Position numbers and translations under genes: made by a program
Notes under the pieces: generated by a model
The model's database searches: none
The model's input: only the letters and a program-made list of their open reading frames with translations
Told to the model about the DNA's origin: nothing
Part shown: positions 27,118 through 39,056 of the stretch, piece after piece
Layout: each line of letters begins with the position of its first letter
Position numbering within the stretch: position 1 is the stretch's first letter
NCBI RefSeq assembly: GCF_902806685.2
Contig: NC_048553.1
Location: 12,939,440 to 13,003,439, forward strand
DNA: 64,000 nt
From: Maniola hyperantus
Lineage: Eukaryota > Arthropoda > Insecta > Lepidoptera > Nymphalidae
Direction of reading: 5' to 3'

Positions 27118-27789
27118 TCTATTCTCTATTTGCGGAATGAAGTTAGTATAGCGCTCTATCGTTTGTACGTAATCCCATACAAATGATAGAGCCAAATCGC
27201 TAACCATTTTTTTTTATTTTTTTTATTCAGATACAAGTTAGCCATTGACTGCAATCTCACCTGATGGTAAGTGATGATGCAGTCTAAGATGATAGCGGGC
27301 TAACCTGGAAGGGGTATGACAGTTTTTATTAAACCCATACCCCTTTGGTTTCTACACGGCATCGTACCGGAACGCTAAATCGCTTGGCGGCACGGCTTTG
27401 CCGGTAGGGTGGTAACTAGCCACGGCCGAAGCCTCCCACCAGACCAGACCAGAAATTTAGAAATTATAAAATTCCAAACCCCTGCTAGGAATCGAACCCG
27501 GGAACTCCCACTAATAAGACCACAGCGCTCACCACTGCGCCAGGGAGGTCGTCAGATTTTGAGGCACCAACCAATCACAAACTAAATTATGCTTTCTAAT
27601 CGAATTTCGAATATGTTTTATGAAAACATTTTCGAATTGAAGTTGGAATGTTTTTTGAAAACATGTTTGTGATTGGTCGGTGCCTCAAAATGGTTAACGC
27701 CCATTGAGATTTTTGGCTCTATCATTTGTATGGGATTACTTAAGAGATAGAGAGCGCTATACTGACTTCATTCCATGGATAGGGTATAG
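27118..27789. mobile_element. CTATCC fold-back MITE with nested SINE-2
   Basis: The arms contain GTAATCCCATACAAATGATA/TATCATTTGTATGGGATTAC, and GATTTTGAGGCACCAACCAA/TTGGTCGGTGCCTCAAAATG inverted. SINE-2 (27,209-27,553) interrupts the left arm. Relatives at 28,588, 31,752 and 61,440. Confidence 0.7.
27209..27553 (-). mobile_element. SINE-2 (tRNA-derived), copy 2
   Basis: Same head and body as the copy at 13,005; T-rich left end (27,209-27,229) is the tail. The B box is read on the minus strand as GAGTTCCCGGGTTCGATTCC. Confidence 0.85.
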
Positions 27790-28258
27790 TGCGTAGTACC
27801 TAACCTACTATAGCGAGGTTGTTGAATTTATCATGGTGGTGATTTTTTTTTGTATTTAATTTTTTTTAATGACCTAGTATTATCGTTGCAATGCTCTAAA
27901 ACCCTCCGATGTAAATACTATCAATAGTGTAAGTACTGACTGTGTTCCTTTCATAGTTATAAACCTCTGTAAATCAACCTTTTTACTATTTGTGTACGAA
28001 TTTAATGTAAGGTAACACTTGTTAGTAATCAACTTTGCTTGGAAATTGTAAGAGAGTGTTTAAATGTATCGCCATCGTCATCGTCAGCTGATAGACGTCG
28101 AATACTGGACTCATGTCTGTTAAACCACACATGACACAGTTTGTTCCGGCGCTTCTTCTGCTTGAGGCATGTTGGCTTAAAGGTCCAAAAATATTTACGC
28201 TGCGCTGTGAGGTGCGGCGCGATGCGGCACGACGCATCACATCAAAATATAGTTTAAA

Positions 28259-28490
28259 CTAGCTTATGCTCCTCGTGACTTCGTCCGCGTGGACTACACA
28301 AATTTCATACCCCTATTTGATCCCTTCAGGGGTTGAATTTTCAAAAATCCTTTCTTGGGATGGCTACGTCATAACAGCTATCTACTTGCCAAATTTCAGC
28401 CCGATCCATCCAGTAGTTTGAGCTGTGCGTTGATAGATCAGTCAGTCAGTCACCTTTTCATTTTAGTTCATTTCATTCTAAATATAGATG
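28259..28490 (-). mobile_element. Hel-A Helitron
   Basis: CTAGCTTATGCTCCTCGTGA after an A, the usual body, and a short TCAG run; the TC end is altered (TTTTAGTTCATTTCATTCTA). Confidence 0.7.
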
Positions 28491-28587
28491 AGTTTGTATG
28501 GAGTAAAAAGCACTTGAGAGGCGCTGCGCGACGCGGCGCGGTTATTACAGTTTATATGAGTTTGTATGGAGTAAGGCTGCGTAAGTG

Positions 28588-28695
28588 CGTAATTGGTTGG
28601 TGACTCAAAATGGTTAACGCCCACTGAGATTTTTGGCTCTATATTTTGTTTGGGATTCCGTAATAGAGAGAGCGCTTTCCGCGGATAGAGTATAG
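28588..28695. mobile_element. CTATCC fold-back MITE, right arm only
   Basis: TTGGTTGGTGACTCAAAATG, GTTAACGCCCACTGAGATTT and the GCGGATAGAGTATAG end match the right arm of 27,118-27,789. Confidence 0.6.
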
Positions 28696-28914
28696 TCACA
28701 GTTCACGATAGTTAGAGAACTTCTAACAAAACGTTGAGGCTTCGACGTCTCTAGCAGGCTTCAAATGTTACTACATTTGACACAGGTAGCCCTATTTTTC
28801 TATGATTTCACGTCATAATATGATTTTATCATCGATTCAGGATCTAACCAAGAGTTGCTTCACTCTAGTTCACTCTGAAATAGTCGCTTCCTCGTCGGCG
28901 CGGGGACAACTGCC

Positions 28915-29224
28915 TTACGGCGATTACGCACCGCACTTTCGTCATCCGAGTTCTATCCGTGTCCGTGAAAATACGTTCCTTTCCGCCATCCTCACGGATG
29001 ATGGAAAGGATCGTATTTTCACGGACTCGGAACGACACTTTCGAACCCGTAAATGCGGTTACGCCATACTACACCCGATCCGAGTCCGTGAAAATACGTT
29101 CTTTTTTGTTTTGTATGGGAGCATAATGACATGTAGATAATCGCTGGTATTTTCCATTGAGTTGTATTCTCACGGATGACGAATAGAACTGGGATGACGG
29201 AAGTGCATTGCGTAATCGCCGTAA
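28915..29224. mobile_element. TTACGGCGATTACGCA fold-back MITE
   Basis: The ends TTACGGCGATTACGCA and TGCGTAATCGCCGTAA are perfect inverted repeats; the inner GTCCGTGAAAATACGTTC motif appears three times in alternating orientation. No coding. Confidence 0.75.
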
Positions 29225-29879
29225 CAATTGAATTTTCTTCTCCACGATTTTTACACTTTTAGAACCTTTTAAAACGTAAACTTTTATGGTAAGACCAATT
29301 GGGTGGAGAATCCAGTCCGTGGGAACCTAAAAGCAACCTATCGATACAATGTGATTGTGACAGTTCTGTAACAATTGGTTTCCTCGAACTTCAGCGGCTA
29401 AATTTACCACTTGTATGTAGAATGTCGAATAAATATTGACTCATGATTAATACTGGGAATGGTTGGATGCTAGCGCGCATTTGTCGTTCGGTCTGGGAGA
29501 AATTGAGTCGGGCTACCAAATGCGCGGGGTGATTTCTTGCTGTGAGGGCTGAAACACAACTGCGCTGTGGCTCGATGCGAATTCACACCACAAGGCGTTT
29601 TGATGTCGCAGTGATTAAGTCGATTTTATATAGCGATCGACTGCAGAAAGTCGTCAAAACATGTCGCTGATGCTAAAAGCATCGTGTCCGCTATGTGGGC
29701 TGTGGCTTTTACGTCTTCTTGAATAATATCAATCACAAATACTTGAAATCGAATGTTAAGGGCTCTTTATACTGTAGGTGTACCTCCATCTTTTTTGTAC
29801 CAACGTTCTTGCAAATTAATGATTATTTATTTATTTATTTATTATTATAGTCTCAATCACAAATTCTTAGATTTATTTC

Positions 29880-30125
29880 AGTGTCTCGCATAAGTACAAT
29901 TTGTCGATTTACATTCAGAAAAGCAGTTTCTTATTCCTTTTATTAACAATCTCTTAGATTAGATTAGGTAGGATGATTTGACCGCCCATTTCGTAGCCCA
30001 ACTGAAAGTGTCGTTAAATAGAACGACAACATTTATCCACAGTTAGCGCCGCCATAGTTCTTCTACGTGGTTCGTTATAGATTGATCCAATTTAAAGCCA
30101 ATCCAAAATGAGCAGGATTTGAGTG
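29880..30125. repeat. segmental duplication, left copy
   Basis: GACCGCCCATTTCGTAGCCC, GTGTCGTTAAATAGAACGAC and CAGTTAGCGCCGCCATAGTT recur at 30,388-30,605 in direct orientation, with small gaps. Confidence 0.8.
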
Positions 30126-30387
30126 ACGCTCACCTATAAAATTCTTACTTTAATCACTCTTAGATGTTGAATATCTAACAATATTTTATTTTACTACGTT
30201 TTCCGTATTTGTTTTATGAATTGAGTTTAACTAATAATCTTCTATCATAAAAATCGCTTAAAGTCTCTATCCATGAAGTATAGAGTGCGGTAAGTGAATC
30301 AATAAGCAGCTATGCTATGCAAAGCTGATGATTGCTCAACCGCGGTGATAACTCGCTAATATCTGACATATTAATTTCGGCTTTTTA

Positions 30388-30605
30388 GTGTCTTGTATGA
30401 GTATGATTCGTCAGTTTACGTTCAGAAAATCTGTTTATTCCTTTTAGTCGATTAGGTTTTTACCGCCCATTTCGTAGCTCAACGGAAAGTGTCGTTAAAT
30501 AGAACGACAACATTTATCCACAGTTAGCGCCGCCATAGTTCTTCTACGTGGCTCGTTCTAAATTGATCCAATTTAAAAAAAAATTCAAAATGAGCAGCAT
30601 TTGAG
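30388..30605. repeat. segmental duplication, right copy
   Basis: Direct copy of 29,880-30,125; the 100-bp core around TTTATCCACAGTTAGCGCCG is almost identical. Confidence 0.8.
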
Positions 30606-31751
30606 AGTGCTCACAGCCCAAAGTTCATGGGCAGGCTCTTAGTGGTTGTCAGGTGTGCTGAATTTATCTGAGAGACAAATAAAATAACATTACATGCAAG
30701 TATTTTGATATTTAGTAAGAATAATAATTTTAATCGTATGTAATAATAGTTTAACCACATATTTTGTACGCCATACATAAATGGCAAAATGTGATGTTAC
30801 TCTGGCAAAAAATAAAAATTTCATTTCATTTCGATTGAAGGAATTTCATTCAATGAATAATTATCTGACTTAAATCTTTAGTATTATCTTATTAATAATT
30901 CATTACTTTTGATAAAATTAATGCAGGAATATATAATTATTATATTATAAATATAATTCTTAAAACGTTTCGCTCAAAGTTTGAAAGGTTGTAAAGATAA
31001 TAAACTGTTATACTTACTTAAACATAATTATATGATTATGTTAATTTTAGTAAATTAATTATTGCGTTGTATTCTAATGCTGTTTCAAATTTAAAAACAA
31101 CGGTTATTAAAAATTGTTGGCATTCAATGTTATTGGGTGTAAAATTGAAAATAAGTACCGTTTTCCAATAAAGTGTTATGTTAAAACTTAAAGCTAGCCT
31201 TATCTAATTACTATACAAATCATGCCCACGTGGAATGGCGCCAAAAATACGGGCTGCATTTCCGCGCTGGACAGCCAGGCTGATCCGTTGCGCAAAAAAC
31301 TATATGTTGAAAAAAGTGTTATGTTGTATAAAAGTATTAATAAAATATTCTAGACATTTATTTATATAAAATTTTATTAGATAGAATCTTAACATTTTCA
31401 TAGATTTGTGTTTGTATGTGTGTCTGCTGTTTGATACTGATTTCAATGTGTGTGTAAAAATTGTTATTCTAGGATAGATATAATCTAAACCTTTACTAAA
31501 ATTACTTAGCAACCAAAAGTCCAAATGTTTGCCTGTATCTTTCTTCTGTATAAAATTTCTTATTTTTGAGGTTTTTTTGTAACTGTAAAATTATTTGAAG
31601 TAAAAATAAATAAATGAATAATTAATTGAATAAATTCTGCCACAATATTTAAGTAAATATTCCAAAAAAATTATCGCGACGTTTGTCCATCCATACCTAC
31701 TAAATGACAAATTTGCGTTAACGCACATTACTAAACTTAAAATATTTTACT

Positions 31752-32042
31752 TACCCTATCCGCGGAAATAACTTAGATATCACTCACTCTGTTACGTAAT
31801 CCCGTACAAATGATAGAGGCAAAAATCTCAGTGGGGCGCACCATTTTGAGACACCAACCAATGAAAAACGAAACTATGTTTTCTAATTGAATTTCGAATG
31901 TTTATTGAAAATATTTTCGATCTAAATTTCGAATGTTTTTTGAAAACATGTTTGTGTTTGGTTGGGTGTCTCAAAATGATTAAGGCCCACTGAGATTTTT
32001 GCCTCTATCATTTGTACTAACTTATTTCCGCTGATAGGGTAT
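31752..32042. mobile_element. CTATCC fold-back MITE, complete
   Basis: The ends ACCCTATCCGCGGAAATAA and TTATTTCCGCTGATAGGGT are inverted; inner arms carry TACAAATGATAGAGGCAAAA/TTTTTGCCTCTATCATTTGT. Confidence 0.75.
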
Positions 32043-32410
32043 AATGCCCTAGTAAAATTCTTAAGTTTTTTTTACAATTATAAATCAACGAATGTATGGA
32101 ATTTCAAGCGTGAACAATGTATTTTATTTATATTTCTGTACTAGTAGATAATTCAATCTGTAAATAAAATGTACATTTTGTAAATACAGAATTCTATATT
32201 GAAATTATGAAATCTAGTCTAATTTAGTTCTAACGGTGCTAAGAATTGTACATTAATGTACGGCCGGTTATCCACTGAAGCGTGCTTTAGAAAACCAAAA
32301 AGTGTGAAAAATCTATTTTCGTTATGGGGAAATTGTGCTCTCTTCTTAATTTATTAAGGCTTACCAGAAATCGCGCTGGAAACTCAATAGGTAATTAAGT
32401 TTATTCAACA
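32043..32410. other. no feature recognised
   Basis: AT-rich sequence with AATAAA motifs near 32,164; no coding or repeats seen. Confidence 0.35.
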
Positions 32411-32411
32411 A

Positions 32412-32845
32412 CTAGCTGATGCCCGCGACTTCGTCCGCGTGGAATTAGGTTTTTTAAAAATCCCGTGGGAACTCTTTGATTTTCCGGGATAAAAAGTAGC
32501 CTATGTCACTCTCCAGGTGAAGTGATTGAAGGACAAACCAACAAACCAACAAACCAATAAACCAACAAACAAACACACTTTTACATTTATAACATAGAAG
32601 GATGTAGATATAGAAGGAAAAGGTGACTGACTGACTAGTCCACAAACCAATAAACCAACAAAAAAACACATTTTCACATTTATAATATAGGTATGTAATA
32701 TGTATATAGAAGGAAAAGGTGACTGACTGACTAGTCCATCGACTCAAACTACTGGATCGGGCAAGTAGATATTATAACTATATTGACCAACAAACCAACA
32801 AACAAACACACTTTCGCATTTATAATAAGGGTACTGATGTAGTCT
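32412..32845 (-). mobile_element. Hel-B Helitron cluster, partly duplicated
   Basis: CTAGCTGATGCCCGCGAC at the left, then several repeats of CAAACCAACAAACAAACACA with CATTTATAATA ends, mixed with Hel-A-type AAGGTGACTGACTGACTAGT. It looks like two or three rearranged Helitron ends. Confidence 0.6.
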
Positions 32846-32881
32846 TGAGCACAGTTTTTCATTCTTCTTCTTTGTGTACAT

Positions 32882-32995
32882 AATTTCATCATTATCAATC
32901 GATAGACGTCCACAGCTGGACATAGGTCTCTTGTAGGGACTTCCACACGTCACAGTCTTGCGCCGCCTGAATCCAGCGGTTTTCTGCGACTCATT
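32882..32995 (-). pseudogene. RTE-type LINE 3'-end fragment
   Basis: The plus strand TCATCATTATCAATCGATAG followed by ACGTCCACAGCTGGACATAG is the complement of the RTE terminal coding motif (SNCGRLS/TYVQLWTSI region) and its tail. It is 5' truncated. Confidence 0.55.
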
Positions 32996-33013
32996 TGATC
33001 GTACATAATTTAT

Positions 33014-33107
33014 TGCTGGTTCTTCTCGGTAGGAAAGGTATTTAGAACCAGTGCTAGATTCCTATGACGATTCAAAAGTATTTGTAAAAGTTTAATCGAA
33101 TAAAAAA
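33014..33107 (+). mobile_element. LINE-P 3' end fragment
   Basis: TGCTGGTTCTTCTCGGTAGG through AGAACCAGTGCTAGAT and TTTAATCGAATAAAA: last 90 bp of the LINE-P family. Confidence 0.55.
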
Positions 33108-33389
33108 ATTGTTATAACATAAATTATTAAAACAAATAAGACGAAATGGAAGGGTATCGTTAGAATCTTTACACCATCTGGAGTTACACTGGTTATAAAA
33201 ATTTTTGAAAAAAAATTATAGTTTTTTGGAAGAGCAGTCGTGTTTTTAATATCTTAAATAACAACTTGTTGTCTCTTAGTACCAGTTTACGTAAGTTTCA
33301 GTTTATGTAATTACGCTTTACGTGATTGAACGTAAAAGCTACGTTTCAGTGGACAGCATGGCCGCAGCACACGAGTAGATATATAGACC

Positions 33390-33553
33390 AGAGGGGAAGC
33401 TTCACACTAGCGGCTGGCTGTAGGTTCACTCACTCTAGCGCAGCTCACGCACACCACGACGTGTCACGGACGCTCCGTTTGCCGCCAAACTGAGCGCACG
33501 GAGCGTCCGTGGCACGTCGTGGTGTGCGTGAGCTAGTGTGAAGCTTCCCCTCT
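33390..33553. mobile_element. AGAGGGGAAGCTTCA fold-back MITE, copy 2 (inverted)
   Basis: Same element as 9,754-9,917 but reversed: the CTAGCGGCTGGCTGTAGG unit lies at the left here. The flanks GACC and GGTC are themselves inverted. Confidence 0.75.
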
Positions 33554-33726
33554 GGTCTATAATATCTACTCGTGTGGCCGTAGCATAGCGTCAGTCGGCC
33601 GGCGTGCCGCACGCGGTGCGGACTTGTTGAGAGGATACGCAATTGTTTCTTGTAAATGTTTCCAAAATACAATGTCGAGCATTTATGGCTGTGTTTTATT
33701 TAACACCAAGATTGTTTAAAAAAATC

Positions 33727-34012
33727 TATTAAAAGTATGCTCTTAATAAAAGCATATTATACAGTGGAAGATGATAAGAATAAATGATAAGAAAGCTTGG
33801 ATTTGACTCGCTCCAGCAATGCACGGGGCTGCAATTGCTTGCACAGTATGGTATAATAATATTGTAAATTTCGACTTGAAAAGAGCAGCCACCGAGTTTC
33901 TTGCTGGTTCTTCTCGGTAGGAACGGCATTCCGTACCAGTGGTAAATTAAACTAGACGATTCAAAAGCACTTGTAATAAGTCTACTTGAATAAAATAAAT
34001 TCTATTCTATTC
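33727..34012 (+). mobile_element. LINE-P 3' end with (TTCTA)n tail
   Basis: ATTAAAAGTATGCTCTTAAT, GGATTTGACTCGCTCCAGCA, CGAGTTTCTTGCTGGTTCTT and the ATTCTATTCTATTCT tail. Confidence 0.7.
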
Positions 34013-34262
34013 TGTTAGGGTTCCGTATCTCAAAAGGAAAAACAGAACCCTTATAAGATCACTTTGTTGTCTGTCTGTGTCTGTCTGTCCTATGGCAGGT
34101 AGGTAGGTCTTATTACAGACATTAGGGGGCAAATCTGAAAACCGTGTGGTTACATCACAAGAAAAAAATTAAAATGTGTTCATGAACAACTATTGCTATT
34201 TTCGTCTTTCAAAGTAAGATACCAAGTGAAAGGGCTTTACCTATTGATTCTTAAAACGATTA
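34013..34262 (+). repeat. GGTTCCG repeat, left half
   Basis: GTTAGGGTTCCGTATCTCAA start, TGTCTGTC run, then AACCGTGTGGTTACATCACA; ends near CTTAAAACGATTACC. Confidence 0.55.
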
Positions 34263-34781
34263 CCGCCGCCCATGAACATTTGCAGCACCAGAGGAACCGC
34301 CGATGCGTTGTCGGCCTTTTAGGAATTTGTTGGTCCGCCCCTTGAATAATCCCCATGTTGTAATCTAGTGGGAACACCGCCGATGGGAGTTGGTTCCACA
34401 GTTTGCACGTGCGTGGAAAGAAGGATCTGGCGCAGCGGACGGTCGAAGTGCACCAGACACCCAGGTGGTGAGGGTGAAATTCCTAACGGTGGCGCGCACG
34501 GTGCGGTTGTAGAAAAATGAGGGTTCATGATGATATAAGTAAACAGTAATAAATACACCTAATTTGTTACCGAAAATGATTGAGAGAGCACTATGAAATA
34601 ACATCCGTTAGTATTCGGTTCGTTTGATTCTATATTGTATACTAAACAAACTATCCGTAGACCACAGACCGCAACCAGCCAATTTACACGTTAGGCTTGT
34701 GCCACACTGCATGCACGGTTATACAGGGTGTAACCAGAACGCTAGCAAAAACTTAGCGTTATTGTTATACTACCTTAACAC

Positions 34782-35055
34782 CAGTGGCGTGCAACTCACA
34801 GAGGCATAAAAGCGCTGCTTACCCAAGAAATAGTTAACTCGGTTGAAATTGCTCAATGCTCATTATTCTTTGACTGGCTTACCTAACTACTGCTTACCCT
34901 GGCTTTAAACCCTATGCACGCCACTGCTTAAGGCATAAAAGCGCTGCTTACCCAAGAAATAGTTAACTCGGTTGAAATTGCTCAATGCTCATTATTCTTT
35001 GACTGGCTTACCTAACTACTGCTTACCCTGGCTTTAAACCCTATGCACGCCACTG
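34782..35055. mobile_element. CAGTGGCGTGCA hAT-type MITE with 8-bp target duplication
   Basis: The ends CAGTGGCGTGCA and TGCACGCCACTG are perfect inverted repeats, flanked by CTTAACAC on both sides (34,774-34,781 and 35,056-35,063). Eight-bp duplications and CAGTGG ends are typical of hAT elements. It contains a 129-bp tandem duplication. Confidence 0.9.
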
Positions 35056-35059
35056 CTTA
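34802..35059. repeat. 129-bp perfect tandem duplication within the hAT-type MITE
   Basis: The unit starting AGGCATAAAAGCGCTGCTTA and ending CACGCCACTGCTTA occurs at 34,802-34,930 and 34,931-35,059 without a difference that I can see. It includes the right terminal repeat and four bases of flank. Confidence 0.9.
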
Positions 35060-35262
35060 ACACAATCCAATACCAATAACCATTTGTCTCATTTTGGAGT
35101 TTTAGTGATTTAGTAGTTTTTAAACTCGCAATGTATACCTATCGTGCAAAATCGGGCCAATGCCCCACCTACGACGCGGCATTGACTCCGAGTGGCCTAC
35201 TTTCGCAACGTTCGTTGACCTTTGGCGTCAGTCAGATGTTTTATTTGCAATAGGTATATCGG

Positions 35263-36914
35263 AAACGCTCGGCTATCACGGCCTTTTCAGAAATCAGTTT
35301 ACGTATTAAAAGTATGATGCCTACTTATTAAATGTTTTGTAACAAAATGTTATGAAACATTTTAAATATTTTGTGTGGGAGCCTAATTTGACCATAATAC
35401 GGTTACAATATGGCACAGCGTGTGACCCTTGTGTAACCACATGGCACTAAACACACAAAACACAATACACAAAAGTAAACACAAAACGGAAACATGTCTG
35501 CGATTACAATTCAATTCCCACCGTGAGTTATAGTTACAAAATCCACATAAAATTATCTAAGTATACGTAAATTGATTAAAGCGGGATCGATCTATGCTTA
35601 AAGGGTTCCGCAGTATTAAGTTTTTTCTTTATGTCAATCAACCAATCATATTGTAACGATGTGAAGAGAAAGAGGCAGACACGCTGTGATGAGCGTGCCA
35701 AAGCAGATGGAATACCTACCTGTTACAATAGAAATTTATAAGATCCAGATGGCAAAATGGCGGCTCGATAATTACTAGAGCCGCGGGATGTTACAATGAT
35801 ATATTGCCGGGTGATTAGCGGGTAAGAGACACTAAACCTTTGACAGATCAAGCGGTCTGTTCCAGCGCTGCATGACGAGCCGCTTTGACGGATGCTGCAG
35901 CTAAGACTGCAGATGTAAAGTTAAGATAAAATAGTAATTAATTATGTACGCAGTGACTATAAATAAAATAGGCGATTATAATTTAAGGTTAGGTATAATT
36001 GCCAAAGATAAATTCTGAAAGTAATAGGTTAGTACAAGTACATTCTTAGATTAACAAATGTTGTAGACAAAAGGTTTTTCGTATTTGTAATTTTTAAACA
36101 TAAAAATAGAATAATTTCTTCGGGAAAATATGTTTTATGTTAAAAAAATTAAAAAAAAAATTGTTGTTTACGCCATGTGACGTCATTAATCGCTCTCCGT
36201 ACATCGTGACGTTAATAATTAATTATTGTAAAAATGAATTGAAATCTTGACTTTTTTAAATTATTCTCTTTAATAATGAATTTTAGCCCCATAAACTACC
36301 ATTATACAAAAAAATCACATCATTTTATTACTGCAGTCCAAGACCCTATTAGCACCTATTAGCCACAATATGAACCTAGGCAGTCCCAATCCAGATGGCT
36401 TCATAAACGTTCATACGAACCCTAAAATTTCTATAATCCATATTTCAGTTACATAAGTACCATAATTGCGTAGCATTTTATTCTTTACTATCGTACACGC
36501 TTCATTTCACTTAGTTACTTTATTTGTGTACACTCTAACTTGAACTCTACGATTTAAACCACAAGGTCTAGTTTTCAACGATGCTTTAACAGAATGACGT
36601 CGAGTTTTATAATACCCCCCGTTGATATCCTGTGGCTTGATTTTATGACGTACGAGACAGTGTGGAATATATTGAGACCTTTTACGATCTCGTTAAATTG
36701 ATAAATTCTAACCCCAGTGTAGCAGCAGCTTTATTTTAAAATGTCAGCTGTCAGCATTATTTTATTATTGTATATTTTGTAACTTTATTATTTTCATTTT
36801 ATTATTATTATTTTTAACAATTGTATATTTGTATTTACTTTTATGTATGTTCAAATGGGTTCAAGTTGCCTAAATAAATGACTATTTTATTATTATTATT
36901 ATTATTATTATATA
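35263..36914. other. no gene seen
   Basis: Includes the 36,254-36,350 repeat shared with 4,172-4,290 and ATT-rich runs (36,780-36,912). No coding frame or element ends. Confidence 0.35.
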
Positions 36915-37068
36915 AGTCCCGCAAATTGCTATTGCGCTGGAACCATGTCTTATTAACATCGAAATGACGTCATTTTGACGTCAGCCGAAATAAAAATATA
37001 CCATCAGTCTAGAGCTGACGTCACTATGACTAAAATGACGGCCACGCGCATTAGCAATTTGCTGGACT
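36915..37068. mobile_element. AGTCCCGCAAATTGCTA MITE, copy 1
   Basis: AGTCCCGCAAATTGCTATTG at the left and TTAGCAATTTGCTGGACT at the right are inverted; both halves carry TGACGTCA-type motifs. Copy 2 is at 56,598-56,761, and one end at 38,480-38,518. Confidence 0.75.
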
Positions 37069-37069
37069 C

Positions 37070-37243
37070 TATCAACGCACAGCTCAAACTACTGGACGGA
37101 TCTGGCTGAAATTTGGCATGCAGATAGCTATTATGACGTAGGCATCCGCTAAGAAAGGATTTTTGAAAAATCAACGCCTAAGATGGTGAAATAGGGGTTT
37201 GAAATTTATACAGTCCACGCGAACGTAGTCGCGAGCATAAGAT
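37070..37243 (+). mobile_element. Hel-A Helitron, 5' truncated
   Basis: It starts inside the family at TATCAACGCACAGCTCAAAC and ends GCGAGCATAAGATAG (CTAG mutated to ATAG). Confidence 0.7.
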
Positions 37244-37645
37244 AGTGAGTAATAAAAAGAAATATCGAGAACAATAGTTAAAAGAAAAGAAAAAGAAAAA
37301 TAACGGAATTCCATTTCTGAAAAGCAGTCCGGTCTGAATACGGAATTAGCATTTTATCGGTCCGGAAGTTGTATATTCCGGATGGATACTTCCGGTGGAC
37401 TTAATTAGGGAAGCCGAACCGAATTTATCGGAGAACAACCTCAACGGGAGGCTTCAGGCCTTTGTTTGGACTAATTCTCATATTAGACTATTATTTGGAC
37501 AAAGGACCTATTTTGAGATACATGTCATTCCCACACGACATTGGCGAAGTAAATTGCGCCCGTTTGGTGCAGCCGCGCGCCATTAAAAAAAAAATACATG
37601 TCATTCGAACAGTGATACTGATCACAATCTTTATGTAAGTAGGTA

Positions 37646-37876
37646 CTAGCTTATCCCCGTGACTTCGTCCACGTGGACTACACAAATTTCGAACCCCTAT
37701 TTTACCCCCTTAGGGGTTACATTTTCAAAAATCCTTTCTTAGCGGATGCCTACGTCATAATAGCTATCTGCATGCCAAATTTCAGCCCGATCCGTCCAGT
37801 AGTTTGAGCTGTGCGTTGATAGATCAGTCAGTCAGTCAGTCAGTCAGTCAGTCACCTTTCCGTTTTATATATTTAG
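37646..37876 (-). mobile_element. Hel-A Helitron, complete
   Basis: A|CTAGCTTATCCCCGTGAC at the left, TATATATTTAGA|T at the right: both the A and T flanks and both termini are intact. Confidence 0.88.
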
Positions 37877-38280
37877 ATATTGAGGATGATTTAGATTTTA
37901 CTTAAAGTACAGTATACTTTTCCTGTTTAGTGTAAAAAAAAAAGTTGTTTATGGTTTTTTTCAATGATTCTTTATTTAAACGAAAATCCATTGCGAATTT
38001 GCGTAAAAAGTTACAGGTAGGTAAAGTAAACAACCTGATATGTTTACAGGCCCCCGACTTCGTAAAATAAACATTTTCGTTGTAAACAAAACACATTAAA
38101 TTACAATCAACTGTCGGATAAGGTTAACCGAAATTAATTGTTCCCGAATTTACGCCTTTTTTGCAAATGGTACCTATCTAATATTACAAAATAATTTTCC
38201 TAAAGCCAATTAGACTGGTTTTTCCACAATTTCATGCAATTTTCAAATATATGGCTCGCTTGCATCTCATTTATAAAATA

Positions 38281-38480
38281 CTAGCTTATGCCCGCGACTT
38301 CGTCCGCGTGGAATTAGGTTTTTTGAAAATCCCGTGGGAACTCTTTGATTTTCCAAAATAAAAATGTTACTCTATTAGCCTATGTCACTCTTCAGGTCTT
38401 TATCTATACCCATGCAAAAAATCACGTCAATTCGTTGCACCGTTGTGACGTGATTGAAGGACAAACCAACAAACCCATGA
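38281..38480 (-). mobile_element. Hel-B Helitron joined to an AGTCCCGC MITE end
   Basis: CTAGCTTATGCCCGCGACTT then GGAATTAGG and ATCACGTCAATTCGTTGCAC; it stops at ACAAACCAACAAACCC, where the MITE end (ATAGCAATTTGCGGGACT, to 38,518) begins. Confidence 0.65.
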
Positions 38481-38699
38481 GACATGGTTCCAGCGCAATA
38501 GCAATTTGCGGGACTCATACCGCCCATTTTCTCATTTTTTTGCAGGTCGTTACTTGTTCCAATTATAAATCCGCATCCGTAAAAGCTCCGCATTAATTGA
38601 TGCGGATGTGGATGCGGACGCGGTTGTCTGAATTGATGCGGATGTTCCGCATTCGCGGATGCAGATGCGGATATCCATAACAACCCTAGTATATAGATA

Positions 38700-38838
38700 T
38701 AATATGCGACAGGTTGAAATGACAATTGGATCCTAACGCGCTAACCCGTTGCGGGCGAGTGCGGGTGACGTGCGGGTGTTTGGGTCGTACACCGGCCTCA
38801 TACCTCGATTGCCATCTCAACCTGTCGCGGACTATACA
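38700..38838. mobile_element. GCGACAGGTTGA fold-back MITE
   Basis: ATGCGACAGGTTGAAATGAC at the left and TGCCATCTCAACCTGTCGCG at the right are inverted, with a GC-rich GTGCGGGT core. Same family as 40,812-40,993 and part of 53,662-53,760. Confidence 0.65.
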
Positions 38839-39056
38839 CCTACTAGTAACTACTCATACTAGTATCACAGTTTAACGAAATACTAAGTTTGTTCTCGTGA
38901 AAATTGCGCAGTAATTTCTCTCCCGTACGTCATGAATTTTCAAAAAGTTGCTTTCGAAGATTAGTGTTTTCGCGCGGCCATGTTCTTGGTGTATTTTAAA
39001 TATTTTATAGCCTACGGAGTACGGACGCCTATAATTCAATGTGACCTATCAACTTT

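Larger units (their letters stand above)
29225..31751. other. no gene seen; contains a segmental duplication
   Basis: Apart from the repeated block below, I see no coding frame, tRNA or element ends. It is AT-rich, especially 30,700-31,700. Confidence 0.4.
34722..35262 (+). mobile_element. CAGGGTGT MITE with nested hAT-type MITE
   Basis: TACAGGGTGTAACCAGAACG start and TTTAGTGATTTAGTAGTTTT body; the right terminus is lost after TTTTATTTGCAATA. Interrupted at 34,782-35,055. Confidence 0.75.
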
